64,000 nucleotides of DNA from Algibacter sp. L3A6 (lineage in GTDB: Bacteria > Bacteroidota > Bacteroidia > Flavobacteriales > Flavobacteriaceae): positions 1,463,501 to 1,527,500 of the forward strand of contig NZ_CP047030.1 in assembly GCF_009796825.1 (NCBI RefSeq). Direction: 5' to 3'. The translations under genes were made by a program, and so were the position numbers. Below are positions 39,252 through 48,233 of the stretch, in pieces. The notes beneath the pieces are model-generated. The model was not told the origin of the DNA, did not search any database, and saw only the letters and a list, made by a program, of their open reading frames with translations. Positions within the stretch are counted from its first letter, which is position 1; each line of letters starts with the position of its first letter.

Positions 39252-40097
39252 ATGATGAAACCTCTTAAAATTTACGGCCTATTATTCATGGCCATGCTTT
39301 GTGTTTCTAGCTGCGTAAATTTAAAACATGTGAATACTTATTCTTCGGAATCCTTAACAGGCGTTCAATATTTTGAAAACTTAAACTATAGTTTTCAACA
39401 AAGTTGTTTAGATAAATGTTTTGAAGAAAAAATTAATGCTTTAGAATTTCTAGATCAAAATTGCAATTGTAAACAAGAAAAAGTGGCCGATAGCATTACC
39501 TTAAAAATTTACGCTTCTGTTTTTGGGTATTTTGATGGTTTAACAAATTTATCGGATAACGATTTAACATCTTACAAAACCGAGGCTTTATCAAACGCTT
39601 TATCCGAAGGTGATTTTGGCTCCATTACTATTAAAAAGGAACATGTAGAATCTTATACCAAAGTATCGCAACTTTTAATTCATGCCTTTACCGATTCATA
39701 CAGAAAAAAGAAAATTAAAACATACGTTAAAGATGCTAATGCTTCTGTAAAATCTTTAATTTCATTTCTAGATTTTAATATTTCATCTAATTTAAACGGA
39801 AAATTAGAAGTGAAAAAAAACAGACTGAAAGCCGATTATTTCGATTTAGTAAAAGATACCTCACTCTCTAATTTTGAAAAGCGAAATACTATAAAAGAAT
39901 ACTACAATAGTATTTTAGAAATTGAACAACAACAAGCTAAATTTACGGCATACTCAAAAACCTTATCGGCTATATCTGCTGGACACCAAAAGCTTTATGA
40001 TGATATTGATCATGTATCCTCAAAGGCTGTAAAACAAGAACTTTTACAGTCGGCTAGTGAAATTAAATCGATTATTTCTGAATTAAAAAAATTATAA
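39252..40097 (+). CDS. lipoprotein of unknown function
   Basis: The 281-residue product has a signal peptide with lipobox CVSSC21. After the anchor it contains five more cysteines within residues 50-80 (QSCLDKCFEE and NCNCKQE), then a mainly helical body. Residues 225-281 look like a coiled coil (KLYDDIDHVSSKAVKQELL). I recognise no family. The next gene begins 5 bases after its stop, so the two are almost certainly one unit. A start one codon later is equally plausible (MM). Confidence 0.75.
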   Translation: MMKPLKIYGLLFMAMLCVSSCVNLKHVNTYSSESLTGVQYFENLNYSFQQSCLDKCFEEKINALEFLDQNCNCKQEKVADSITLKIYASVFGYFDGLTNLSDNDLTSYKTEALSNALSEGDFGSITIKKEHVESYTKVSQLLIHAFTDSYRKKKIKTYVKDANASVKSLISFLDFNISSNLNGKLEVKKNRLKADYFDLVKDTSLSNFEKRNTIKEYYNSILEIEQQQAKFTAYSKTLSAISAGHQKLYDDIDHVSSKAVKQELLQSASEIKSIISELKKL

Positions 40098-40102
40098 AAA
40101 CC

Positions 40103-40495
40103 ATGGCAAAATTAACTTCAAAACAGGTAAATGAGCTGGCTAATTATTTTTTAGCATTAGCACAATCTATGGGTGATTATAGAATTTTAAACTTCGATAA
40201 TTTAACTAAACTTGAGAATAAAAAACTAAGAGAAACGCATAGAAAAACATTAGAATATTCCGATGATTTATTCACCATGTCGGCCACCTTTGTTTTAGAC
40301 GATGTAACGGCTTCTCTCGAAACCTTGGATGCGATTACCAAAAAAATTAATAAATCGTACAAGGGTTTACAAGATGTTCAAAAAGCCATCGACATATCTA
40401 CACACGTTGTTACGCTAGGTGCTTCTATTTTCACTTTTAATACATTGGCTATTATTAATAGCTTAGATAACTTAAAAGCATCTATAAAGGCTTAA
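40103..40495 (+). CDS. small helical protein of unknown function
   Basis: The 130-residue protein has no signal peptide and appears wholly alpha-helical: charged helices in the first half (ENKKLRETHRKTLEYSDD), then a heptad-like part (LETLDAITKKINKSYKGL) and a hydrophobic stretch near the C-terminus (VVTLGASIFTFNTLAII, about 100-116). This architecture is compatible with membrane insertion or helix-bundle assembly. It is coupled to the upstream lipoprotein gene at 5 bases. No named family is recognised. Confidence 0.72.
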   Translation: MAKLTSKQVNELANYFLALAQSMGDYRILNFDNLTKLENKKLRETHRKTLEYSDDLFTMSATFVLDDVTASLETLDAITKKINKSYKGLQDVQKAIDISTHVVTLGASIFTFNTLAIINSLDNLKASIKA

Positions 40496-40533
40496 TTTTG
40501 AATTGAAAAATGAGAGTTATTAATACTTAAGTA

Positions 40534-41373
40534 ATGAAAAATAAAAATATCAATTTTATCAATGATGACCATATCAATGAAAATTCATTTTTATGGAGAT
40601 ACATTGACATCTCAAAATTACTTTCATTCTTAATGAATAAATCTTTTTTCTTTACTCGACTAGATAAATTTGAGGATAAAAAAGAAGGAATAACTTTGAA
40701 TCATCTATTTTATAAAAAAAAACAAAAACAAATTGAAAACGGCTTTTATTTAGAAAATATAGGAAACCGAATCTCTATTGAAGTTGGAGGAGATAAAATG
40801 AATTTAATTGATGATGAAATCAATCAAATACAAAAATCAAATTTTGCAAATTGTTGGTTTATTGCTGATGAACATTCTGAATCAGTAGCAATGTGGAACT
40901 TGTATAGTTCACCTAATAGTGTAGCAATAAAAATTAAATATTCAGACTTCAAGAAAAACCTATTAGAAAATGGTTTTATAGGTAACGGAAATTCTTATAA
41001 TATAACTTGTGGAACAATAAAATATATAAATTTTTTTAATCCAAATTTCAATGAAATTAATTCAATTGAATCAGTCTTTTTGAAAGATATAAGTTTTAAA
41101 CATGAAAATGAATTTAGACTTGTCTTAAAAAAAGAATTTGAAGAAATACCTATTGAATACCATCCACGAATTCACAAAAAAGAAAGTGAGAGACTTCATC
41201 AAATAAATGAACCGTTTGGTTTAGACTTAAAACTGAATGATTGTGAAAATTATAATTTTGAAATCGTATTTCATCCAAAATCACAAGAATGGATAACAAG
41301 AGATATTAAAAAAATGCTTGAAATTATGAATACAAAATTAAAATGCAATAATTCATTATTAGAACTTAAATAG
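40534..41373 (+). CDS. DUF2971-family protein
   Basis: The 279-residue protein fits DUF2971 (PF11185): LWRYIDISKLLSFL at 20-33, FFFTRLDKFEDKKEG (39-53), the central FANCWFIADEHSESVAMW with following NLYSSPNSVAIKI, and FLKDISFKHENEFRLV. No signal peptide is present. The function of the family is unknown; members are often found in variable genome regions. The gene is visibly more AT-rich than its neighbours and sits between the lipoprotein pair and the housekeeping gene rnpA, which suggests later acquisition. Confidence 0.8.
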   Translation: MKNKNINFINDDHINENSFLWRYIDISKLLSFLMNKSFFFTRLDKFEDKKEGITLNHLFYKKKQKQIENGFYLENIGNRISIEVGGDKMNLIDDEINQIQKSNFANCWFIADEHSESVAMWNLYSSPNSVAIKIKYSDFKKNLLENGFIGNGNSYNITCGTIKYINFFNPNFNEINSIESVFLKDISFKHENEFRLVLKKEFEEIPIEYHPRIHKKESERLHQINEPFGLDLKLNDCENYNFEIVFHPKSQEWITRDIKKMLEIMNTKLKCNNSLLELK

Positions 41374-41481
41374 CTAGTTGCCGATTTCTTATAAAAAATA
41401 TGCAACAAAATCATCGCCAAACACATCAACACCCCTAAAATATTTACTCCAAACCACTTCACTCCGATTTTTTTATTTCAT

Positions 41482-41489
41482 TACCTTTG
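41482..41489 (+). promoter_or_regulatory. -7 promoter box (TACCTTTG) for rnpA
   Basis: TACCTTTG is an exact TAnnTTTG match. It overlaps an in-frame TTG at 41487, which argues that this TTG is promoter, not start codon. Transcription from here would begin near 41496, upstream of the TTG at 41508. Confidence 0.45.
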
Positions 41490-41507
41490 GGCAATAATCC
41501 CAATGCA

Positions 41508-41882
41508 TTGAGTTTTACATACCCACAACAAGAAAAATTAAAAAGCAGAAAGCTAATTGATAAGCTGTTTACCGAAGGAAAATCGGTTTCAGCCTATCCG
41601 TTGCGTATGGTTTATTTACCAACCTCTCATAATGAAGATGTTTTAGCTAAAACCGGTGTATCAGTAAGTAAACGAAACTTTAAAAAAGCTCCAGATAGAA
41701 ACCGCATAAAACGCTTGTTACGCGAAGCTTATAGATTGAATAAAGCGGAGTATTTTAACAATTTAACCGCACAACATGCGTTTATGATTTTGTACATTGG
41801 CAAAGAAAAACCAACGTTTTTACAAGTTGAAACCAAAATGAAACAGCTTTTCGAAAAGTTTTCAATTAAAATTTCTGAATAA
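41508..41882 (+). CDS. rnpA: ribonuclease P protein component
   Basis: The product is 124 residues from the TTG at 41508 (MSFTYPQQEKLKSRK). The RnpA signature is clear: KTGVSVSKRNFKKAPDRNRIKRLLREAYR, containing the RNR-type motif that contacts RNase P RNA. It helps process tRNA 5' ends. No in-frame ATG exists before the conserved core, so the start must be TTG; the one at 41487 would lie inside a promoter box and add seven non-conserved residues. The next gene, an S41 protease, follows by 11 bases, an arrangement I recall as usual in this family. Confidence 0.93.
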   Translation: MSFTYPQQEKLKSRKLIDKLFTEGKSVSAYPLRMVYLPTSHNEDVLAKTGVSVSKRNFKKAPDRNRIKRLLREAYRLNKAEYFNNLTAQHAFMILYIGKEKPTFLQVETKMKQLFEKFSIKISE

Positions 41883-41893
41883 AATTACATCAC

Positions 41894-43528
41894 ATGAAAC
41901 AATTCTTCAAAAAGAAAATAATAATTCCAGTTTTAGCTTGTTCGCTGTTTTTTACAACCACAGCTTTTAAAAACGATTTTTTTGAAATTGCAAAACAGCT
42001 AGAAATTTTTACTACATTATTTAAAGAACTCAACATGAATTATGTTGACGAAACCAACCCTGGCGACTTAATGGATATTGCTATAAAAAGCATGTTAGCT
42101 AGTTTGGATCCGTACACAAATTTTATGAACGAGCAAGATGTGGAAGCTGCTAGAATTAACAATACTGGCGATTACACAGGTATTGGTGCTAGAATAAAAA
42201 CTTTTAAAGATAAACTTGTAGTTGTAGAACCATACAAAGATTATCCTGCCGATAAAGCCGGATTAAAAGCTGGAGACGAGATTATAAAAGTAGGTAATGT
42301 TTTAATTGAAACGTATAAAGATTACGCAGGTGATTTATTAAAAGGGGCTCCAAATTCTGAAGTTGAGGTTACTTACAATCGCCAAGGGAAAACCCAAATA
42401 GCAACCATAAAACGTGCCGAAGTAGAAATAAAAGCCGTGCCTTATTTTTCAATGATAAACGAAAAAACAGGTTACATTGTTTTAAGTAAGTTTAATAAAA
42501 AAGCACACAAAGAAACCAATTATGCACTACGTGATTTAAAAGCCCAAGGTGCCGAAAAAATAATTTTAGATTTACGTGGTAATCCCGGTGGTTTATTAAA
42601 CGAAGCTATTAAAATTGTTAATCTTTTTGTACCAAAAGGCCAACTGGTAGTAACTACAAAATCTAAGGTAAAACAATATAATAAAACCTATTACACACAA
42701 AGCGAACCTATTGATACAGAAATTCCGTTAGTCGTTTTAATTAACGGCAGAAGTGCATCGGCAAGTGAAATTGTTTCGGGTGCTTTGCAAGATTTAGATC
42801 GTGCCGTTGTGGTTGGATCTCGTAGTTTTGGAAAAGGATTAGTACAACGCCCAAAGTTATTAACATACGGTACACAAGTTAAAATTACCATTTCTAGATA
42901 TTATACACCTTCTGGGCGCTGTATACAGGCTTTAGATTATTGGCATCGTGATGAAAAAGGAGAAGCTGTACGTGTAAAACAAGAACAATACAATGCCTTT
43001 AAAACTAAAAACGGTCGTCAAGTTTTTGATGGTGGTGGTGTTTATCCAGATGTTTTAGTGGGTCAAAATAAAAAATCGCCTGTAGCTACTGCAATTGTTA
43101 ATAACGATTTAATTTTTAACTACGCGACCAACTATCATTACTCACATAAAATTGAAGATATTAACACCTTTGAATTATCGGATACGGATTTTACAGACTT
43201 TAAAAAGTATTTAAAAACAAACAATTTTTCTTTTGAAACCGAAACTGAAAAAGCACTTAGTAAAGCTTTTGAAACTGCAACAAATGAAGAACTTAACGAT
43301 AATATTGAAAAAGATTATAACACCTTAATGGCGAATTTAAAACAATCGAAATCTGATGTTATAGATGAAAATAAAGCTTTTTTAATGGAATCCTTAACGG
43401 AAGATATCGTGAAACAATATGCCTACCGAGAAGGTCTGTTTGATTACTACAAAACTCACGATGCTAGAATTAAAAAAGCAACAGAAATTCTTAGTAATCC
43501 TTCAAAATATTCTGAGTATTTAAAGTAA
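41894..43528 (+). CDS. S41-family C-terminal processing peptidase
   Basis: The 544-residue protein has an N-terminal membrane or signal segment, a PDZ domain (about 95-175, YTGIGARI to GDEIIKVGN) and the tail-specific protease domain: FNKKAHKETNYALRDL, LDLRGNPGGLL, the nucleophile serine in GRSASASEIVSG, and the lysine in SFGKGLVQ. It would degrade or process envelope proteins in the periplasm. The C-terminal 120 residues form a helical extension. It is coupled to rnpA at 11 bases. Confidence 0.94.
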   Translation: MKQFFKKKIIIPVLACSLFFTTTAFKNDFFEIAKQLEIFTTLFKELNMNYVDETNPGDLMDIAIKSMLASLDPYTNFMNEQDVEAARINNTGDYTGIGARIKTFKDKLVVVEPYKDYPADKAGLKAGDEIIKVGNVLIETYKDYAGDLLKGAPNSEVEVTYNRQGKTQIATIKRAEVEIKAVPYFSMINEKTGYIVLSKFNKKAHKETNYALRDLKAQGAEKIILDLRGNPGGLLNEAIKIVNLFVPKGQLVVTTKSKVKQYNKTYYTQSEPIDTEIPLVVLINGRSASASEIVSGALQDLDRAVVVGSRSFGKGLVQRPKLLTYGTQVKITISRYYTPSGRCIQALDYWHRDEKGEAVRVKQEQYNAFKTKNGRQVFDGGGVYPDVLVGQNKKSPVATAIVNNDLIFNYATNYHYSHKIEDINTFELSDTDFTDFKKYLKTNNFSFETETEKALSKAFETATNEELNDNIEKDYNTLMANLKQSKSDVIDENKAFLMESLTEDIVKQYAYREGLFDYYKTHDARIKKATEILSNPSKYSEYLK

Positions 43529-43642
43529 ATATCAAGTGAATTTTACGTTAGTTTATTTGGTTTCAAAGTTGGCTAAGTTTACATTCATAGAGGTTAAAAT
43601 CTCAAAAACAGTATATTTACAGCCCCAATAGCCTTTAAAACT

Positions 43643-44521
43643 ATGTATAAATTTATTTTATCGTTCCTTTTCATTTTAACAACTGGTAGTACTTTTTCAC
43701 AAAGTGAACTAAGCCACGATGTTTATTTTGATACCGATAAATTTACTGTGCCTTCTACCGAAAAAAACAGGTTACTCCTTTTTATTTCAACCTTACAAGA
43801 TCTAGAAATTGAATCCATTTCAATCTATGGTTTTTGTGATGATGTTGGTGCAGATACTTATAATTTAAAACTATCTCAAAACCGAGCTGATGCCATAAAA
43901 TCCATTTTTTCGGATAATGAAATTAGTGAAGATTTAATTACCAATGTTGATGGTAAAGGTGAAATTTTACTCAAAATTATTGAAGACAATAATATTTTAA
44001 ACATTAGAGGCTTAAATAGAAAAGTAGAAATTAATGTTAAGCCAAAACCACCTGTTGTAGAAGAGGTTGTAATAGAAAAAATTGTAGAAGTTGAAGAACC
44101 ACCAAAACCTAAATTACCTAAAAATGCACCAGAAAAACTGCAGGGTAAACTAAATATTGGTGATAAAATTATACTAGAAAATATTCTATTTAAAACGGGT
44201 TATAGCACCATATTATCTTCATCTAAAAAAACATTAGATACGCTTGCAAAAATATTGGTAGCACGTAAAAATCTATATTTTACTATACAAGGCCACGTGT
44301 GCTGCACGCAACTTACCAGAGATGCTGTAGATAGAAAAACAAAGGAACGTAACCTATCGGAAACACGAGCTAAATTTGTTTACGACTATTTTGTAAAAAA
44401 AGGTGTGAATAAAAGACGCATGCGTTACATGGGTATGCGTCGCAAATTTCCGCTTGGTGGCGATCCAAAACTAGATAGACGTGTAGAGGTTTTAATAACG
44501 CATGTTGGCGATACAAACTAA
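43643..44521 (+). CDS. protein with two OmpA-like domains
   Basis: The 292-residue product has a signal peptide (GSTFSQ ending) followed by two OmpA-like domains. The first (about 20-135) has DVYFDTDKFTVPS and LSQNRADAIKSIF; the second (about 180-292) has ENILFKTGYSTILSSS, IQGHVCC and LSETRAKFVYDYF, ending RRVEVLI. A proline- and glutamate-rich linker (PPVVEEVVIEK) joins them. OmpA domains bind peptidoglycan. No barrel domain is present. It lies 6 bases upstream of a type IX secretion substrate gene, so the two are likely co-expressed. Confidence 0.87.
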   Translation: MYKFILSFLFILTTGSTFSQSELSHDVYFDTDKFTVPSTEKNRLLLFISTLQDLEIESISIYGFCDDVGADTYNLKLSQNRADAIKSIFSDNEISEDLITNVDGKGEILLKIIEDNNILNIRGLNRKVEINVKPKPPVVEEVVIEKIVEVEEPPKPKLPKNAPEKLQGKLNIGDKIILENILFKTGYSTILSSSKKTLDTLAKILVARKNLYFTIQGHVCCTQLTRDAVDRKTKERNLSETRAKFVYDYFVKKGVNKRRMRYMGMRRKFPLGGDPKLDRRVEVLITHVGDTN

Positions 44522-44527
44522 TATATT

Positions 44528-45934
44528 ATGAACAGGAAAACCTATTTTTTATTTGTTTACCTGTGCATAGTTTGTAATTATATTCAATCTCAAAATACTT
44601 TTGTTCCAGATGATAATTTCGAACAGTTTTTAATAGATGCTGGTGCAGATTTTGGACCTTTAGATAACTTGGTTCCAACTGCGAATATTAGCGGTATTAC
44701 CAATTTAGATCTAGAATCTCAAAATATAGCAGACCTTACCGGAATTGAAGATTTTGCAGCATTATCCATACTTAACTGCTCCGATAATAACTTATCGAGT
44801 TTATCAGTTATTAACAATGTAAACTTAACCGAGTTGTACTGTAGTAACAATAGTATTACCAGCTTAGATGTAACATCACTTGGTGCTTTAAAAATATTTT
44901 GGTGTACTAATAATCAACTTTCTAATCTCGATGTTACTCAAAACCTAAATTTAATTTCTTTGGTTTGCGATGCTAACTTTTTAAATTATTTAGATACTAC
45001 CGAAAACGGAAAACTCACTGTATTATCTTCTGCAAATAATACATTATTAGATTTAAATGTAACCGAAAACAAGAATTTAAATTCTTTGTTAATAAATGGC
45101 AATAGGCTAGCAAACATAGACCTTACGGAGAATTCTATTTTAACTATTTTAGACTGTAGTTTCAACTTATTAACAATGTTAGATCTCTCGTTAAATAGAA
45201 ATATTAGAACAGTGACTTGCAATGATAATGCGCTCTCTACATTAGAAACTTCGAATAATGGTGATTTGGTGGCTTTAAACTGCAGTAATAACAACTTATG
45301 CATACTAGATATTAAAAACGGAAACAATAGCAATTTAAACAGCTTAGATTTTAGTTTAAACACTAACCTAAACTGTGTTGTGGTAGATAATCCGGAAAAT
45401 AGCTATACAAATTGGGAACCAACGGCGTTTACCAATTACGTAAATTCTACAGAAGCATGCAGTGTTATTATACCTGTTGATAACCTCAATAATTATATTG
45501 GCATTAGCTATACATTACCCCAAATTACTAACGGAAAATATTTTACAGAATCTAATGGAAACGGTCTAGAATTAAGGCCTGGCGAAGTTATTAACAATAC
45601 ACAAACCATATTTATTTTTAATGAAACGGTATGCGATAGTAATCAGTCGTTTTTTACAGTTACCATTATAAACGATGCTTTTTATATCCCTAAATATTTT
45701 ACACCCAATAATGATGGTAATCACGATTTTTGGCAGATTTATGATACTTTAAATTTAGTAGATCGTATTTATGTGTTTAACAGACATGGCAAGCTACTAA
45801 AAAGCTTCGATACCAATTATATAGGTTGGAATGGTGTTTATAATGGTCAATTATTGCCTCCTACCGATTATTGGTATTTAGTGACATTAAAAACAAAAGA
45901 AACGCTAAAAGGGCATTTTACACTAAAACGGTAG
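44528..45934 (+). CDS. leucine-rich-repeat protein with type IX secretion (type B) C-terminal domain
   Basis: The 468-residue product has a signal peptide, about nine cysteine/asparagine-rich leucine-rich repeats of about 21 residues (units such as LTELYCSNNSITSLDVT at about 95-270), a spacer, and a C-terminal domain of the gliding-motility/T9SS type B kind (YIPKYFTPNNDGNHDFW, YVFNRHGKLL, WNGVYNGQLLPPTDYWY). It would be exported by the type IX system and held at the surface or released. The LRR region suggests protein or surface binding. It ends 6 bases before the convergent elaA. Confidence 0.92.
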   Translation: MNRKTYFLFVYLCIVCNYIQSQNTFVPDDNFEQFLIDAGADFGPLDNLVPTANISGITNLDLESQNIADLTGIEDFAALSILNCSDNNLSSLSVINNVNLTELYCSNNSITSLDVTSLGALKIFWCTNNQLSNLDVTQNLNLISLVCDANFLNYLDTTENGKLTVLSSANNTLLDLNVTENKNLNSLLINGNRLANIDLTENSILTILDCSFNLLTMLDLSLNRNIRTVTCNDNALSTLETSNNGDLVALNCSNNNLCILDIKNGNNSNLNSLDFSLNTNLNCVVVDNPENSYTNWEPTAFTNYVNSTEACSVIIPVDNLNNYIGISYTLPQITNGKYFTESNGNGLELRPGEVINNTQTIFIFNETVCDSNQSFFTVTIINDAFYIPKYFTPNNDGNHDFWQIYDTLNLVDRIYVFNRHGKLLKSFDTNYIGWNGVYNGQLLPPTDYWYLVTLKTKETLKGHFTLKR

Positions 45935-45940
45935 TTATTT

Positions 45941-46384
45941 TTACTGTTTCATCATGGCAATATGCGGAATTCCATCTTCTAAATAAGATGCTCCAATTTC
46001 AGAAAAACCTAAATTGTTATAAAATTTTTTAAGGTATACCTGTGCCGAAATTTTTATAACCGTTTGGCTGAAGTATTTCTGTATCGCTTCCGCGGAAGCG
46101 TGCATAATATCGTAACCATATTTATGCTGCCTTTCATTTTTAGCCACTACTACCCTACCAATGCTAGATTCTTCAAAATAATCGCCTGGTTTAAAGATAC
46201 GCGTATAAGCAACAATTTTATCATTTTTGATTCCTAAAACATGCAATGCTTTTTGATCTTTACCATCAATATCTTGATAAACACAATCTTGTTCTACACC
46301 AAAAACCTCGCTGCGTAATTGTAACAAACTATATAATTCTTGCTTTGTTAAAGCTTCGAAGGTTTTTACTTCAATATTAATCAT
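45941..46384 (-). CDS. elaA: ElaA-like GNAT acetyltransferase
   Basis: The 147-residue protein matches ElaA: LYSLLQLRSEVFGVEQDCVYQDIDGKD near the N-terminus and IGRVVVAKNERQHKYGYDIM, in which the acetyl-CoA loop (Q/RxxGxG/A) appears as RQHKYGY. It ends in an FYNNLGF segment typical of GNAT enzymes. Substrates of ElaA are not established. It is the last of three genes on the minus strand (rpiB, CDF, elaA), 36 bases after the CDF gene. Confidence 0.88.
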   Translation of the reverse strand: MINIEVKTFEALTKQELYSLLQLRSEVFGVEQDCVYQDIDGKDQKALHVLGIKNDKIVAYTRIFKPGDYFEESSIGRVVVAKNERQHKYGYDIMHASAEAIQKYFSQTVIKISAQVYLKKFYNNLGFSEIGASYLEDGIPHIAMMKQ

Positions 46385-46420
46385 AAATAAGGGTAAATGG
46401 AGTTATTAACAATTTGGGGT

Positions 46421-47341
46421 TTAATCTTGCACTATTATGTCTTTAGAGTCGTTTTTATCAAATTCTGGCTGAATAGTAACATGGTTAATATCATGATTTT
46501 CATGTAAATAAGTTTCTATATTACTTAAAATAGCATCGAACTCAGTTATTAACACATTTTCTTCTAAATCTAAATGTGCCTCTAAATGTAGCTCATTATC
46601 ACTTAAATTCCAGATATGCACATGGTGCAATAATTTCACCTTTTCGAACTTATTAACATCACTAACTAGGCTATTAATATCAATATGTTCGGGTGTAAAT
46701 AGCATTAACATTTTGGTAGAAGTCTTTAAAAGATCGAAACCCACCCAAATTAAGTACAAAGCTATCAGGAATGTTAATAAACTATCAACCCAAAAAAGCT
46801 GGTAATATTTCATTAACATACCACCAATAAATACGGCTACACTAGCCAACATATCGGTTAATAAGTGAATATAAGCCGATTTGATATTAATATTATTACC
46901 GGCATCTTTTTTTAATAACAACACGCTAAAACCGTTACCAGCAATAGCTAACAGGGCTAACATGATAACTAAATTAGACTCGATAACCTGTGGATTTTGA
47001 AACCGCACTACTGCTTCTTTAATTAAAATAAAAGCAACAATTACTAATGTAGATGCATTGATAAAAGCTGCTAAAATTTCTGCTCGTTTATAACCAAATG
47101 TACGGTGTTCTGAAGCTTTCCTTTTAGATAATTTAGAGGCTACATAACTTACTACTAGCGAAATAACATCGCTAAAATTATGCAAAGCATCACTCAATAA
47201 AGATAGACTACCAGAAATTAAACCACCAATAACTTGAGCTACCGTAATAACGATATTTAAGAGAATAGAAATCAATAGATTTTTATCCTTCATATCATGA
47301 TGGTGATGCTGCGAATGATTATGCCCGTGGTTGTGGCTCAT
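46421..47341 (-). CDS. cation diffusion facilitator (zinc/cobalt efflux)
   Basis: The 306-residue protein starts with a histidine-rich tail (HNHGHNHSQHHHHD) that could bind metal. Six membrane helices follow with the paired metal sites DALHNFSD (helix 2) and HLLTDMLAS (helix 5). The C-terminal cytoplasmic domain (HHVHIWNLSDNELHLEAHL) is of the ZitB/CzcD type. It exports Zn2+ or related divalent ions in exchange for protons. It lies 43 bases downstream of rpiB. Confidence 0.93.
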   Translation of the reverse strand: MSHNHGHNHSQHHHHDMKDKNLLISILLNIVITVAQVIGGLISGSLSLLSDALHNFSDVISLVVSYVASKLSKRKASEHRTFGYKRAEILAAFINASTLVIVAFILIKEAVVRFQNPQVIESNLVIMLALLAIAGNGFSVLLLKKDAGNNINIKSAYIHLLTDMLASVAVFIGGMLMKYYQLFWVDSLLTFLIALYLIWVGFDLLKTSTKMLMLFTPEHIDINSLVSDVNKFEKVKLLHHVHIWNLSDNELHLEAHLDLEENVLITEFDAILSNIETYLHENHDINHVTIQPEFDKNDSKDIIVQD

Positions 47342-47384
47342 TTATTTTATTTCAACTGTAGTTTATTAAAAAGAAAAACTCTTA

Positions 47385-47819
47385 TTAACAAGATAAAGGT
47401 ATTTTATCGATACGGTTTTGGTGACGTCCGCCTTCAAATTCTGTATTTAAAAATACATCTACCATTTCTATAACTTGTTGTACAGCAGTAAAACGCGCCG
47501 GGATACATAAAATATTAGCATTATTATGGCTACGTATTAAATGTACAATTTCTTTATTCCAGCATAATCCTGCTCTAATTTTTTGATGTTTATTAGCCGT
47601 CATAGCTACACCGTTAGCACTACCGCAAATTAAAATACCGAAAGTAGATTTCTCGTTTTCAACATCGTCTGCAACTGGATGTACAAAATCTGCATAATCC
47701 ACACTATCGTTAACATCTGTACCGTGGTTAATAATAGTGATTCCTTTTGCTTCTAAATGCTTAATAATAGCAAATTTATACTCAGTTCCTGCGTGATCGT
47801 TTCCTATGGAGATTGTCAT
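47385..47819 (-). CDS. rpiB: ribose-5-phosphate isomerase B
   Basis: The 144-residue enzyme shows GNDHAGTEYK at the N-terminus, the ICGSANGVAMTANK active-site loop containing the catalytic cysteine, and LCWNKEIVHLIRSHNNANILCI. It interconverts ribose-5-phosphate and ribulose-5-phosphate in the pentose phosphate pathway. It starts at the left edge of a 917-base gene-free region, so its promoter lies within that region, near a short AT dinucleotide run at 47820-47830. Confidence 0.95.
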   Translation of the reverse strand: MTISIGNDHAGTEYKFAIIKHLEAKGITIINHGTDVNDSVDYADFVHPVADDVENEKSTFGILICGSANGVAMTANKHQKIRAGLCWNKEIVHLIRSHNNANILCIPARFTAVQQVIEMVDVFLNTEFEGGRHQNRIDKIPLSC

Positions 47820-48215
47820 TATATATATATTAAAGTAAACTTAAACAAAGGTACTAAATAATGTACTGCTATTATATATTTGCAATGTGCTAACTATAGG
47901 TATACGTGCTAAATTTACGTTAAAAGATATTAATACTTTACAAATCAATACCTTGTAAATACTAAGCTTAAAAAATGTTAGGGTTATTAACAATTGTAAT
48001 ACTAATGTGTATTACTGTATTCATTACTTGTTAATAAGTGTTGATTAGTTTGTAAAAGAAAAACATTGAATATCCAATAATTTTCACAATCAATAACATT
48101 TAGGTAACATGCAAATAAGTTAACGTAAATTTTTGGTTAAGTTATTAGCATCAAAAAGGGTAGTTTTTAGAATTGTTAATAGCTAGAGTTATTAAAAATT
48201 GTTGTTAATATGGGT

Positions 48216-48233
48216 TATTAACAATTGTTAATA
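48216..48233. repeat. perfect 18-bp palindrome
   Basis: TATTAACAATTGTTAATA reads the same on both strands and contains two facing 9-mers of the DnaA-like type. It is the densest point of the cluster and could be a dimer-binding site for DnaA or a different regulator. Confidence 0.8.
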
